Source: Bacteroidia bacterium (lineage in GTDB: Bacteria > Bacteroidota > Bacteroidia > UKL13-3). Taken from it: DNA of 64,000 nt. Each line of letters starts with the position of its first letter. Position 1 is the stretch's first letter. The notes beneath the pieces were generated by a model, which saw nothing but the letters and a program-made list of their open reading frames with translations, was not told the origin of the DNA and did not search any database. Positions 36,142-45,638 of this stretch are shown here, piece after piece. A program made the position numbers and the translations under genes. The stretch is taken from contig JALONP010000015.1 in the NCBI GenBank assembly GCA_025454875.1, positions 1-64,000 on the forward strand. The letters run 5' to 3'.

Positions 36142-38640
36142 CTAAAAATCCATATCCATGCCGCCACCTTGGTTTTCTTTACCGGGCCTGCGTTTTTTAA
36201 ACAAAGAAGTATCCCACTCTCCAAATCGGTATGTAAATCCAATTCTGAAGAATCGAACATCTCTTCTTCTTGATAAATTTTGGGTGAACAAGTCAGTGGA
36301 AAATTCAGAACCAAACCTACGTGTATTGAAGATATCGTTGATGGTAAAATTAAATGACCATTTTTTACCTACATCTTTATTCAATGAGAAATCAACCGAA
36401 TATACAGGTATGGTTTTCCCTTGCGGGATAATTCGCGGAGCTTCATATGAGCCATTGAGTTGGGTAGTAAATGCATATGGCAATTTATAACTTGCTATGG
36501 CTTTGGCATTCCAACTCCAACCTTTATTTTCGAGGGTTTGCCCAGTACTGCCAGTGGCATTAATATTAACATGAAAAACATTCCCGTTTAGGGTAAGGTC
36601 TAGTTTTCGCTTGAGCAGAGTAAATTTTAAGGTATTTTCCCAACCATACGCAATATTTGCCTCACCATTGATAAATGAAGTGATGAGTACGTTGCTATCA
36701 GTTTGCGAGCGGTATACATATTGGGTAATTGGGTCTTGCTGGTAACGTAAATATGCTGATGTGAGCCAACTTCCCCAGTTCCAAATTCCATTGTAATTTA
36801 TTTCTCCAAGGTTAATAAACTCAGGCGCCAATGTAGGGTTGCCAATTTGGTAATTTAGTTTGTCACTAAACATGATGTAAGGCATTATTTGCATCCGGTC
36901 TGGCCTATTTATTTTACGAGAGAAATTAAGTTGAACTTCGTTTTTTTCATTAAAACGTTTAGAGAAATAAACGCTCGGGAAAAGTGCTTTTAACAGATTT
37001 GAAGTTCCATCAGGATACAAATAAGCAAACTCCTGATTTTTATTCACCACTTCTCCAGTAAACCGTGTTTGCTCATACCTAAGCCCAGCTTGGTATCCAA
37101 TTCCCCAAATATAACTGCTGTAGTTTATATACAATGCATTTACAAAATCAGTAATGCGAAAGTCTGTTGTTAAGAAAGTATCTGGTAAATACGCTCCTGC
37201 GGGGTAATTGTAATTTGTTACATCTAAACCTGTTCTACTTTTGCGGTAATTGCTTTTTACTCCCCATTCAAATTTTGCCGAGTCATCAATTGGATTCACA
37301 TAATCATATTGAAAATTGATCATTTCATTTCGGCCAAATCCGATGTTTTGTTGCAACTCTGGATTGTTGGGCAGTTGAAGTCCATTTAGGTAATTGGTGG
37401 TGGTAAATATTGCATTGCTCTCTGATTTACCTAAGTTGTAACTGATATCAGCAGTCCACTCTTTTCCAGCTTTGGGATAAGTTCGTTTCCACATCAATTG
37501 TGTGGTGTAATTTCTAAACTGGTTTTTCTGATCATTAAGTCTTGTTCCGTTGCTGAGCTCAGTATTGTTTCCATCATATTGCGAAAAAGTTTGTTCGTCA
37601 TATTGGTTCCAATTACCTCGCATGATATTTTGTGAAAGCGTAAGTGTGTTGCGGTTGTTTAAGTAATAATCAAAACCGGCTCTTCCCATTTGCATTAGGT
37701 TGCTCGCTAAGTTCTCATTTTGTTGGTCGTACCTTCCAGTGGGTATCTCATTGTTTAAACTTGTTCTATTGGTAAATCCTTTGGCGGGATTTTCTCGAGC
37801 ATTTAAATTATAAGATATAAAAAAGTTGAAGGGCTTTTCTTTTATGTTTAGGTTTCCGTTAATGCCATAACGATTATTGGTTCCGATATTAACTCCGAGC
37901 ATACCATTGTATCCAGGTTTAGTATTGGTTTTCATTACAACATTTACAATACCACCAGTGGCACTTGCATCAAACTTTGCTGATGGATTTGTGATAACCT
38001 CAATTCGTTCAATTTGTTCAGCAGGCAATTGTTCAAGTGTGAGTGTTGTTGGCCTACCATCAATAAAAATAGTGGGCGAATTATTTCGTAATGAAACATT
38101 GCCATCTGCATCAACTGTTAGGCCTGGAATATTTTTCATTACATCAACAGCGGTTCCCCCTCGTGACGAAATATCTTTGTCTACATTGTAAGTTCTTCGG
38201 TCAATGCTCATCACAACGGGAGCTTTTTCGCCTTCAATTACTACATCTTTTAACTGTTTGGCATCTGGCTCAATGCTAATATCACCTAAGTCTTGCTCCA
38301 ATAATTGTGGTGTAATTGTTACGGGTACCGTTGCGTTTTTATAGCCAATAAATTGGATTCGAAGCCGAAATTTGCCCATTGGGAGTTTTTCCAAACTAAA
38401 ATCACCGTTTCCTTGCGCCAATACGCCAGATATGACACTGTCTTTTTGCATCGCCAAAAGAGTAACAGAAGCGTAATCAACGGGTTTTTTTGTTCGTGTA
38501 TCGATAACTTTTCCGTATACCCTACCAATATTAGGCAATTTACTTCCCGACATAGTGCGTACACCTGCAGGTGGCTGTGCCTTAAGATTGGCAAACAACA
38601 ATAAAAACAGGAGGATTAGGTAGTATTTCTTTGAAAACAT
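36142..38640 (-). CDS. TonB-dependent receptor-like outer-membrane barrel protein
   Basis: An 832-residue protein. Signal peptide about 1-22 (ending NLKAQ). A carboxypeptidase-regulatory-like domain at about 40-125 (GRVYGKVIDTRTKKPVDYASVTLL). A plug-like domain at about 135-250 (MKNIPGLTVDADGNVSLRNN, IFIDGRP, QIERIEVITNPSAKFDASATGGIVNVV). The rest is a long barrel of the OMP_b-brl_3 type. The C terminus has an unusual short tail rich in Gly, Arg and Lys, ending MDMDF. The ATG at 38640 is preferred over an upstream codon at 38673 because it starts the signal peptide directly. The ligand is unknown. No 11-bp repeats are seen at its promoter. Confidence 0.85.
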   Translation of the reverse strand: MFSKKYYLILLFLLLFANLKAQPPAGVRTMSGSKLPNIGRVYGKVIDTRTKKPVDYASVTLLAMQKDSVISGVLAQGNGDFSLEKLPMGKFRLRIQFIGYKNATVPVTITPQLLEQDLGDISIEPDAKQLKDVVIEGEKAPVVMSIDRRTYNVDKDISSRGGTAVDVMKNIPGLTVDADGNVSLRNNSPTIFIDGRPTTLTLEQLPAEQIERIEVITNPSAKFDASATGGIVNVVMKTNTKPGYNGMLGVNIGTNNRYGINGNLNIKEKPFNFFISYNLNARENPAKGFTNRTSLNNEIPTGRYDQQNENLASNLMQMGRAGFDYYLNNRNTLTLSQNIMRGNWNQYDEQTFSQYDGNNTELSNGTRLNDQKNQFRNYTTQLMWKRTYPKAGKEWTADISYNLGKSESNAIFTTTNYLNGLQLPNNPELQQNIGFGRNEMINFQYDYVNPIDDSAKFEWGVKSNYRKSRTGLDVTNYNYPAGAYLPDTFLTTDFRITDFVNALYINYSSYIWGIGYQAGLRYEQTRFTGEVVNKNQEFAYLYPDGTSNLLKALFPSVYFSKRFNEKNEVQLNFSRKINRPDRMQIMPYIMFSDKLNYQIGNPTLAPEFINLGEINYNGIWNWGSWLTSAYLRYQQDPITQYVYRSQTDSNVLITSFINGEANIAYGWENTLKFTLLKRKLDLTLNGNVFHVNINATGSTGQTLENKGWSWNAKAIASYKLPYAFTTQLNGSYEAPRIIPQGKTIPVYSVDFSLNKDVGKKWSFNFTINDIFNTRRFGSEFSTDLFTQNLSRRRDVRFFRIGFTYRFGEWDTSLFKKRRPGKENQGGGMDMDF

Positions 38641-38730
38641 TATCACTTTATCAAGCCGACAATAATAATACATATTTCTGCACCCTAAATAAAGAATAGA
38701 TAAATGAGTTGAATTAGTAGGTAAACCGTG

Positions 38731-39861
38731 TTAAAACCAAACTGTAATATTGGTAATCAGCAAACTGCTGTTGTTGCTTGAATATAAGTTTCTGTCAATA
38801 TACATCTTGCGGTTACTAAAAAAATGTTTGCCTTCTACTCTAAACAAAGCATTATTAGTTACTTTTACATTAAGGCAAGCCCCAGCACTCCAAGAGTTAA
38901 ACCCAGTAGCGTTTGTTATAGGCTTAATCACGATACCTTTTGTATCTTCAAAATACTCGATTCTTGCAGCAAGGCTCGAATTAGGAGTAATATTATACTG
39001 TCCAATAATGTTTGCTTGCCACCATGTTGCATGATTTTCTTTTTGCAGGATTGTATCGCGCCTTTGCTGAATGCCAGCGTAGGCACAAGCTGTAAATTTC
39101 CATTTTGTGCTTGGGTTGTAAATGGCGTACACATCACTAAAATAGCGCATTCCATAGTTGGGTTCTTTTGCCGAAAACTCATCGCCCACATAGGTATCCC
39201 AGTTAATTAATAAATTATTCGAAACTTTCCACTCCAATTGGGTGGCAACACTTAATGGATTATTTACATCTGTAATTTGTTGCCAGCCGTTAATTATATA
39301 AAAATAACCATTAAGCTTCTGCGAAAAAGGATACGTGAGTCTGATACCCGATAAATAATAGGGAACGTATTCGGGTGCAAATGAACGTGTGTACATCAAA
39401 TGGTCTTTTGAAATCGCAGTTTCATTGGTAAATGGAGATCCCATAACGCCTGCATCAATCCAAATATCTTTATGAGCAAACAGTTTAAGTCCTACATTTG
39501 CTTCAATGATATTTTTGAGTGTACCGTTTTCAGCTGCATAATTGGAGTTTACATAAGTACCAACCCCCGGAATAAAGCGCGCACGCACCTTGCTGTTTTG
39601 GTATTTTAGGTCTATATATGCTAGATTAATATTCATTTCATTATGTCTAGGTGATGAAACAGCATAAGGCCTATCTGATGTGGCAGGTTGATTAAAATCA
39701 AATCCGTAATAGGTGTCTATGTAACCTCTTACATTCACTTTACCTAACTCGGCTGTATCGGCACGGTCTGTCATGCCAGTATTTTCAACCTGACAGAAAG
39801 CGTTGGTTCTTAGTACGACTAAGGATATAATAAGTAGATATTTCACATTCCAAGTATACAC
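38731..39861 (-). CDS. Outer-membrane porin-like protein (putative beta-barrel porin-2 type)
   Basis: A 376-residue barrel protein with a signal peptide (ending NAFCQ). Typical features are VRGYIDTYYGFDFNQPA, the loop with MNINLAYIDLKYQNSKVRARFIPGVG, and a C-terminal strand ending TNITVWF. This resembles the OmpL/bbp2 group of porins. Both candidate starts are GTG (39861 or 39846); the latter gives the more compact signal peptide, and no ATG is available. It is read as a single gene. Its substrate is unknown. Confidence 0.7.
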   Translation of the reverse strand: MYTWNVKYLLIISLVVLRTNAFCQVENTGMTDRADTAELGKVNVRGYIDTYYGFDFNQPATSDRPYAVSSPRHNEMNINLAYIDLKYQNSKVRARFIPGVGTYVNSNYAAENGTLKNIIEANVGLKLFAHKDIWIDAGVMGSPFTNETAISKDHLMYTRSFAPEYVPYYLSGIRLTYPFSQKLNGYFYIINGWQQITDVNNPLSVATQLEWKVSNNLLINWDTYVGDEFSAKEPNYGMRYFSDVYAIYNPSTKWKFTACAYAGIQQRRDTILQKENHATWWQANIIGQYNITPNSSLAARIEYFEDTKGIVIKPITNATGFNSWSAGACLNVKVTNNALFRVEGKHFFSNRKMYIDRNLYSSNNSSLLITNITVWF

Positions 39862-39904
39862 AATGCCAATAAAATCCTGTGAAGCAAAAATTTTACAGAA
39901 ATGA

Positions 39905-39935
39905 TTGGTGATTTGCCTTTAAAGCCATATACTTG
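39905..39935 (+). promoter_or_regulatory. Predicted rpsO promoter
   Basis: TTG at 39905-39907, a 20-nt spacer, and TATACTTG at 39928-39935 (one mismatch from TAnnTTTG), 32 nt before the rpsO ATG. Confidence 0.5.
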
Positions 39936-39967
39936 CGCCTCATTTTAAAACAATTAAAAACTAAATC

Positions 39968-40243
39968 ATGTATTTGACCACAGAAAGAAAACAAGAAGTT
40001 TTCGAAAAGTACGGTAAAGCCAAGTCGAAAACCGACACAGGCTCAGCTGAGAGTCAGATCGCTTTGTTCACACATCGCATCAACCACATCACTGAGCATT
40101 TAAAAGGAAACAAAAAAGATTTCTCTGCTGAATTAAGCTTGGTGAAATTGGTAGGAAAAAGAAGGGCTTTGTTGGATTATTTAATCCGTGAAGATATCTT
40201 CCGTTACCGTGCGATTATCAAAGAACTTGACATCCGTAAGTAA
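39968..40243 (+). CDS. rpsO: Ribosomal protein S15
   Basis: A 91-residue small-subunit protein that binds 16S rRNA. Family blocks seen: DTGSAESQIALFTHRINHITEHL and the C-terminal LVGKRRALLDYLIREDIFRYRAIIKEL. Length matches the usual 88-90. It precedes pnp, the classic bacterial rpsO-pnp arrangement, with a 183-bp gap containing two hairpins. Confidence 0.98.
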   Translation: MYLTTERKQEVFEKYGKAKSKTDTGSAESQIALFTHRINHITEHLKGNKKDFSAELSLVKLVGKRRALLDYLIREDIFRYRAIIKELDIRK

Positions 40244-40324
40244 CGTGAGGGAATTTAAAATGTCGAATTGCGGATTACGAATGTTCGGAATTTTTCATTT
40301 TTATTTCAACTAACAAACTACAAC

Positions 40325-40354
40325 AAGCAGGGCAATTGTCCTGCTTTTGTTTTT
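40325..40354 (+). terminator. Probable (possibly partial) terminator after rpsO
   Basis: AAGCAGG (40325-40331) pairs with CCTGCTT (40340-40346) around a CAATTG palindrome and runs into TTTTGTTTTT. It would separate rpsO from pnp or act as a leaky attenuator or processing site. Confidence 0.55.
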
Positions 40355-40371
40355 ACCGTGCAAACCAAAAA

Positions 40372-40406
40372 GCCGCGTTGGGGAGCACGTTCAGAAGTTT
40401 TGCGGC
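40372..40406 (+). other. Hairpin in the pnp leader
   Basis: GCCGC (40372-40376) pairs with GCGGC (40402-40406) around a 25-nt loop, ending 20 nt before the pnp ATG. Position and form resemble the RNase III-processed leader hairpin used for PNPase autoregulation in enterobacteria. The analogy is an inference. Confidence 0.35.
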
Positions 40407-40426
40407 AAGAGGAAAAATAATAGAAA

Positions 40427-42598
40427 ATGAAAGCAACAACAAAAACCTTTACCTTAGGTGATGGAAGAGAAGTATCTATCGAAACAGGTAAATTAGCAAA
40501 ACAAGCCGATGGTTCGGTAGTGGTAAAAATGGGTGACACCATGATTTTAGCTACTGCTGTATCGGCACAAGAGGCCAAAGAAGATGTAGATTTTATGCCA
40601 CTTACAGTTGATTACCAAGAAAAGTTTGCAGCTGTAGGCCGAATCCCTGGAAGTTTCCACAAACGTGAAGCAAAATTATCAGATTATGAAGTATTGGTAA
40701 GCCGCTTGGTAGATAGGGCTATTCGTCCACTATTCCCTGAAGATTACCATGCCGATACACAAGTAATGTTGCAGTTGATCTCAGCAGATAAAAACATGTT
40801 ACCTGATTGCCTTGTAGGTTTAGCAGCGTCTGCAGCCTTGATGGTAAGTGATATTCCATTTAACGGTCCGATTTCAGAAGTTCGGGTGGCTCGAATTAAT
40901 GGCGAGTTTAAAATAAACCCAACCATAAGCGAATTGGCAACGGCAGATATTGATTTAATTGTAGCTGGAACAGAAAAGGACCTAAACATGGTCGAAGGTG
41001 AAATGGGAGAGATTAGTGAAGAAGACATGGTGAAGGCCTTACGTGTAGCGCATGAAGCAATTATTGCACAATGCAAAGCGCAATGGGAATTGTGTGAAAT
41101 GCTTGGTGGGCGCAAACCTGCTCGTGTATACAACCATGAGCGCCACGATGAAGAATTGGAAAAATCGATTCGTGCATTTGCGTACGATAAAGTGTATGCA
41201 GTTGCAAAATCAAAATTGCCTAAACATGAACGCAGTGCTGCATTTAAAGCCATTCGCGAAGAGTATAAGGCATCGCTTCCTGAGGGTACGGAGTTAGATA
41301 AATTTTTATCTAATAAATACTTTCATCATGTAGAATACGATGCGGTGCGTGCCATGATTTTAAACGAAAAAACACGTTTAGATGGACGTGAATTGGATCA
41401 AGTTCGTCCAATTTGGAGTGAGGTTGGTTATTTACCAGGTGCGCACGGAAGTGCAGTATTTACCCGTGGTGAAACACAGTCGTTAACTACAGTTACTTTA
41501 GGAACAAAGTTAGACGAGCAGTTATTGGATGCCCCAATGATGGCAGGTTATTCAAAGTTTTTATTGCATTATAATTTCCCTTCATTTAGTACTGGTGAAG
41601 TAAAGCCAAATCGTGGCCCGGGTAGACGTGAAATTGGACATGGTAACTTAGCGCTTCGTGGATTAAAACGCGTATTGCCAGGTTTGGAAGAAAGTCCGTA
41701 CACGATTCGTATTGTATCTGATATCTTGGAATCAAATGGGTCTTCTTCAATGGCAACAGTTTGTGCAGGTTCATTGGCATTAATGGATGCAGGGATTAAA
41801 GTAAAAGATGCGGTAAGTGGTATTGCAATGGGCTTGATAACAGATGAAAAAACTGGAAAGTACGCAGTATTATCAGATATTTTGGGAGATGAAGATCATT
41901 TAGGAGACATGGATTTTAAGGTGGTTGGCACAAGTAAAGGAATTGTAGCTTGCCAAATGGATATTAAAATTAATGGATTGCGTTGGGAGATGGTAGAAGA
42001 GGCATTAATGCAAGCTAAAAAAGGAAGATTGCATATTATGGGTGAGATGAATAAAACCATTTCGAAACCGGCCGATGATTACAAACCTCATGCTCCGCGT
42101 ATTGAAACATTAATAATTGAGAAAGACTTTATTGGCGCTGTAATAGGACCTGGAGGAAAGGTAATTCAAGGTATTCAGAAAGATACCGGTGCTACTATTT
42201 CTATCACTGAGGTTGGCAATAATGGTATTGTAGAAATTGCTGCGACCAATGGCGAATCGCTTCAAAATGCGATGCGTATTGTTAAAGGTATTGTTGCAGT
42301 TCCAACAGTAGGTGAAGAGTATGTTGGTAAAGTAAAAACAATCGTAGATTTTGGCGCTTTTGTAGAGTTTATGCCTGGCAAAGATGGATTATTGCATATT
42401 TCAGAAATTAGCTGGAATCGCTTGCCATCAATGGAAGGAGTATTGCAGGTAGGTGAAGAAGTGAAAGTAAAATTAATCGAGATTGATAAAAAAACAGGCA
42501 AAGCAAAACTTTCTCGGAAAGCGTTATTGCCTCGACCACCAAAACCAGAACAAACTAAGAAGGAAGAAGGTTCGGCACCAGCTGCTGAAGCAAATTAA
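40427..42598 (+). CDS. pnp: Polyribonucleotide nucleotidyltransferase (PNPase)
   Basis: A 723-residue 3'-to-5' phosphorolytic exoribonuclease. Two RNase PH-like domains span about 1-140 and 310-545 ([32 protein letters not shown]-like [15 protein letters not shown]). The catalytic region [25 protein letters not shown] is intact. A KH domain follows (about 560-620, [11 protein letters not shown]), then an S1 domain (about 627-700, [30 protein letters not shown]). Length and domain order are standard. A terminator follows directly. Confidence 0.98.
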   Translation: MKATTKTFTLGDGREVSIETGKLAKQADGSVVVKMGDTMILATAVSAQEAKEDVDFMPLTVDYQEKFAAVGRIPGSFHKREAKLSDYEVLVSRLVDRAIRPLFPEDYHADTQVMLQLISADKNMLPDCLVGLAASAALMVSDIPFNGPISEVRVARINGEFKINPTISELATADIDLIVAGTEKDLNMVEGEMGEISEEDMVKALRVAHEAIIAQCKAQWELCEMLGGRKPARVYNHERHDEELEKSIRAFAYDKVYAVAKSKLPKHERSAAFKAIREEYKASLPEGTELDKFLSNKYFHHVEYDAVRAMILNEKTRLDGRELDQVRPIWSEVGYLPGAHGSAVFTRGETQSLTTVTLGTKLDEQLLDAPMMAGYSKFLLHYNFPSFSTGEVKPNRGPGRREIGHGNLALRGLKRVLPGLEESPYTIRIVSDILESNGSSSMATVCAGSLALMDAGIKVKDAVSGIAMGLITDEKTGKYAVLSDILGDEDHLGDMDFKVVGTSKGIVACQMDIKINGLRWEMVEEALMQAKKGRLHIMGEMNKTISKPADDYKPHAPRIETLIIEKDFIGAVIGPGGKVIQGIQKDTGATISITEVGNNGIVEIAATNGESLQNAMRIVKGIVAVPTVGEEYVGKVKTIVDFGAFVEFMPGKDGLLHISEISWNRLPSMEGVLQVGEEVKVKLIEIDKKTGKAKLSRKALLPRPPKPEQTKKEEGSAPAAEAN

Positions 42599-42603
42599 TT
42601 GGT

Positions 42604-42632
42604 AAATGCCCCCAGTGATGGGGGCATTTTAG
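42604..42632 (+). terminator. Intrinsic terminator after pnp
   Basis: A 10-bp stem (AAATGCCCCC 42604-42613 with GGGGGCATTT 42620-42629) and a 6-nt loop, with a short T run. Confidence 0.75.
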
Positions 42633-42648
42633 TAAATAAGTTGATAGT

Positions 42649-43218
42649 ATGAATGTAGTTATGCTCGATAATTTCGATTCGTTCACATTCATGTTGGCTG
42701 ACTATATAGAGCAATGCGAAGCTCGATGCACAGTAATTCGAAACAATCACCCATCTTTAATAGACAAATTATTAAAGGCAGATGCGGTGGTCATTTCTCC
42801 AGGTCCAGGTAGACCTGAAGAGGCTAATCAATTAATGGAGGCTTTAACGGCCATTGCTCCAATTAAACCTATATTGGGAGTTTGTCTAGGTCATCAAGCT
42901 ATTGGTTGTTTGTTTGGAGCCTCACTTGTTCACGCAAAGGTGCCTAAACATGGAAAAATTGAAACAATCAAACAAATGGATCCTCAAGGCATGTATCAGC
43001 AAATCCCCTCATCATTCAGTGTTACAAGGTATCATTCATTGGTACTTTCAGACTGCCCGTCATGCCTAGAGGTTACTGCGTATTCAACTCTTGGAGAGAT
43101 TATGTCAGTTAAGCATCAGCATTTACCAATATGGGGTGTACAATACCATCCGGAGTCGTGCACTACTGAGTATGGAATTCAACTGGTTAAAAATTTTTTG
43201 CAGCTCGCACAGCAATAA
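42649..43218 (+). CDS. Anthranilate / aminodeoxychorismate synthase glutamine amidotransferase subunit
   Basis: A 189-residue class I glutamine amidotransferase. The triad is C79 (GVCLGHQAIG), H167 and E169 (YHPES). The N terminus MLDNFDSFT and the SPGPGRPEE oxyanion region are typical of TrpG/PabA. It would supply ammonia for anthranilate or 4-amino-4-deoxychorismate. The synthase partner (trpE/pabB) is not in the window, so the pathway is undecided. A stand-alone copy away from trp genes more often serves folate synthesis (pabA), which is inference. Confidence 0.88.
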   Translation: MNVVMLDNFDSFTFMLADYIEQCEARCTVIRNNHPSLIDKLLKADAVVISPGPGRPEEANQLMEALTAIAPIKPILGVCLGHQAIGCLFGASLVHAKVPKHGKIETIKQMDPQGMYQQIPSSFSVTRYHSLVLSDCPSCLEVTAYSTLGEIMSVKHQHLPIWGVQYHPESCTTEYGIQLVKNFLQLAQQ

Positions 43219-43259
43219 ATAAGTATTCATTTATATTTGATATTGTTTAGATAGGCCTA

Positions 43260-44018
43260 ATGGAGTTACAAATTCGTAAAGAAAAAAAGTTCAATTATAT
43301 TGAAGAAGGAGAGGGTGAAGTGCTATTGTTATTGCATGGATTATTTGGAGCATTAAGCAATTGGAAAGATGTGCTAGATCATTTCTCAAAGCAATACAAG
43401 GTTGTTATTCCATTAATGCCTATTTTCGAAATGAATATTTTGCAATTGAGTGTAGACGGGCTTGCCTCTTTCATCCATGATTTTATTGAATACAAACAAT
43501 ATCAAAAGGTGAATTTGATTGGGAACTCCTTAGGAGGACATGTGGCGTTAGTATACATAAAGAAACATCCGCAAAAGGTAAATAGTTTAATCCTCACAGG
43601 AAGTTCCGGCCTCTATGAAAACGCCATGGGAGGAAGTTATCCCAAGAAAGGAGACAAGGCATTTATTCGTGAAAAAGTGGCACTTACTTTTTATGATCCG
43701 AAAACCGCAACTGATGAGTTGGTTGAAGAGGTATACCAAACGGTAAATGACAAAGGAAAGGTGCTGCGAATACTGATGATGGCTAAATCGGCTATTAGGC
43801 ACAATATGCGTAAGGATATACCAGGATTTAGTCAGCCAACTTGTTTAATTTGGGGTAAAAATGATACCATCACACCACCAGAAGTTGGTGAAGAATTCAA
43901 ACAATTGCTCCCTAATGCGGAACTGCATTTATTAGATGAATGCGGCCATGCACCAATGATGGAACAACCCAAATTGTTTAATGAAATTGCAAGTTCTTTT
44001 TTAACCAAACACGTTTAA
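43260..44018 (+). CDS. Alpha/beta-fold hydrolase
   Basis: A 252-residue serine hydrolase. The oxyanion block is LLLHGLFGALSNW, the nucleophile elbow GNSLGG has S90, the acid is in WGKNDTITP and the catalytic His is in DECGHAPMMEQP near the C terminus. All three triad members are present. The substrate cannot be inferred. It begins a tight run with the CBS-domain gene (2-bp gap) and nadK (6-bp gap). Confidence 0.85.
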   Translation: MELQIRKEKKFNYIEEGEGEVLLLLHGLFGALSNWKDVLDHFSKQYKVVIPLMPIFEMNILQLSVDGLASFIHDFIEYKQYQKVNLIGNSLGGHVALVYIKKHPQKVNSLILTGSSGLYENAMGGSYPKKGDKAFIREKVALTFYDPKTATDELVEEVYQTVNDKGKVLRILMMAKSAIRHNMRKDIPGFSQPTCLIWGKNDTITPPEVGEEFKQLLPNAELHLLDECGHAPMMEQPKLFNEIASSFLTKHV

Positions 44019-44020
44019 TC

Positions 44021-44674
44021 ATGTTTGCAAACCAACTCTTATCTAACGAAGTTTTCCCGCTTAAGCCAACAGATTCTGTTGAAACAGCGTTGATGTTAAT
44101 GAATGATTGGAAGCTGCTTGATTTACCAGTTGTCGAGGCAGGTTTATTGGTTGGTGCGATTTCAGCAAAAGATATTGAAGATATAGGGCCAAGAACCAAA
44201 ATTAAAGAATTTACCAAAGAAGTGAATATTGGCTTGATTCAACCAGAAATGCACTTGTTTGAAGTAATGAAACGATTGGGAGAAACAGGCTTAGGGTGTT
44301 TAATGGTGGTTAGCCAAAACCAATTTTTAGGGGTAATTACCCCAAAGGAAATTGCGAAGGGTTATCAGCAATCGGCATTACAACAGCCTGGAGGAACAGT
44401 TGTGCTTAGAATGAAGCCGCAAGATTACGCATTGAGTGAAGTTGCAAGAATCATGGAGTATAACGATGTAAAAATTTTGCATGTATTTATCACACAAGAT
44501 GCATCCAATATCGGAAAAATTCTAATCTCATTAAAGTTGAATAAATCCATTTTAACAACTGTTTTTCAAACCTTAAACAGATACAATTATGATGTAGTGG
44601 GTATTTATGATAATACAGAAGTTGAGTCGGATACAAAAGAGTTGGATTGGTTTTTAAAGTACTTAAACACATAA
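44021..44674 (+). CDS. CBS-domain protein with ACT-like C terminus
   Basis: A 217-residue cytoplasmic protein. A CBS pair spans about 1-125 (LKPTDSVETALMLMNDWKLLDLPVVE and MHLFEVMKRLGETGLGCLMVV...GVITPKEI). The last 85 residues look like an ACT-type regulatory fold (GGTVVLRMKPQDYALSEVARIMEYNDVKILHVFI). This CBS-ACT layout recalls AcuB-like proteins. CBS pairs bind adenosine nucleotides. Its place directly before nadK, conserved in Bacteroidota, hints at nucleotide sensing. Confidence 0.8.
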   Translation: MFANQLLSNEVFPLKPTDSVETALMLMNDWKLLDLPVVEAGLLVGAISAKDIEDIGPRTKIKEFTKEVNIGLIQPEMHLFEVMKRLGETGLGCLMVVSQNQFLGVITPKEIAKGYQQSALQQPGGTVVLRMKPQDYALSEVARIMEYNDVKILHVFITQDASNIGKILISLKLNKSILTTVFQTLNRYNYDVVGIYDNTEVESDTKELDWFLKYLNT

Positions 44675-44680
44675 CCATAA

Positions 44681-45562
44681 ATGAAAGTAGGAATTTACGG
44701 TAGGGTGTTTAAAAAGGAAAATGCTGCAATGGTGCAGCAGCTTTTTGATTATTTGCACCAATCAGATGTAGCCTTTGTAACGGAGGAGGTTTTTCTAGCT
44801 CAATGTGTTGCATCTGGTATTAAACCTCGTCTAACCTATACCTTTAATTCTGCGGATGACTTAGAGGGAGTCGACTTTTTAATTGTTTTGGGTGGTGATG
44901 GGACCATCTTAGATACGTTGATTTACATTTATAAAAAACCAATACCCGTATTGGGAATTAACACTGGCAGGCTAGGTTTTTTGGCAGGTGAATTGAGGAA
45001 TGAAATCACAAAAGCAATTGATCATCTCATCAAGGGACATTTCAAAATAGAATACCGTTCTGTAATTCAGCTTGAATCGAGTGACTCTAAATTGTTCAAT
45101 GGTGTTCGTTTTGCACTTAACGATTTTGTGATTCATAAAAAGGACAGTTCGTCTATGATCACGATTCATACCTATGTGAATGGTGAATACTTAAATTCCT
45201 ATTGGTCTGATGGTTTGATTATTTCAACGCCAACTGGTTCCACAGGCTACTCATTAAGTTGTGGTGGCCCTATTTTATATCCAACCTCAAACAGTGTTGT
45301 GATAACACCAATTGCCCCACATAATTTAAATGTAAGGCCAATGGTCATTTCAGACGAACACATTATTTCCTTCGAGATTGAAGGCCGAAGCACGGGTTTT
45401 TTAGTTGCACTTGATTCTCGGTCCGAGAGCATTTCGGCCGCAGTTCAATTAGCAGTAAAAAGAGCCTCATTTAACTTCCCACTTATCCGCTTTAATGAGG
45501 AGAATTATTTGGATACATTGCGCAAAAAATTGATGTGGGGACAAGATAACCGCAATATATAA
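44681..45562 (+). CDS. nadK: NAD kinase
   Basis: A 293-residue enzyme that phosphorylates NAD to NADP. The signature LGGDGTILDTL has D73 of GGDG. NTGRLGFLAG, the segment NDFVIHK and the glycine-rich STPTGSTGYSLSCGGP substrate loop are all present. Length is standard. It forms an operon with the CBS and hydrolase genes and precedes the PorG-uppS-bamA block, as in many Bacteroidota. Confidence 0.96.
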   Translation: MKVGIYGRVFKKENAAMVQQLFDYLHQSDVAFVTEEVFLAQCVASGIKPRLTYTFNSADDLEGVDFLIVLGGDGTILDTLIYIYKKPIPVLGINTGRLGFLAGELRNEITKAIDHLIKGHFKIEYRSVIQLESSDSKLFNGVRFALNDFVIHKKDSSSMITIHTYVNGEYLNSYWSDGLIISTPTGSTGYSLSCGGPILYPTSNSVVITPIAPHNLNVRPMVISDEHIISFEIEGRSTGFLVALDSRSESISAAVQLAVKRASFNFPLIRFNEENYLDTLRKKLMWGQDNRNI

Positions 45563-45590
45563 AGTATCCACTGCCGTTTAAAATCTTAAT

Positions 45591-45621
45591 TTTGGATAAG
45601 TGTAGGAAAAACATAGTTTTG
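45591..45621 (+). promoter_or_regulatory. Predicted promoter of the PorG-uppS-bamA-ompH operon
   Basis: TTTG at 45591-45594, a 19-nt spacer, and TAGTTTTG at 45614-45621, perfect matches to both Bacteroidota sigma-factor elements. It lies 17 nt before the first barrel gene. Confidence 0.65.
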
Positions 45622-45638
45622 CTTATTCTAAAAAAATT

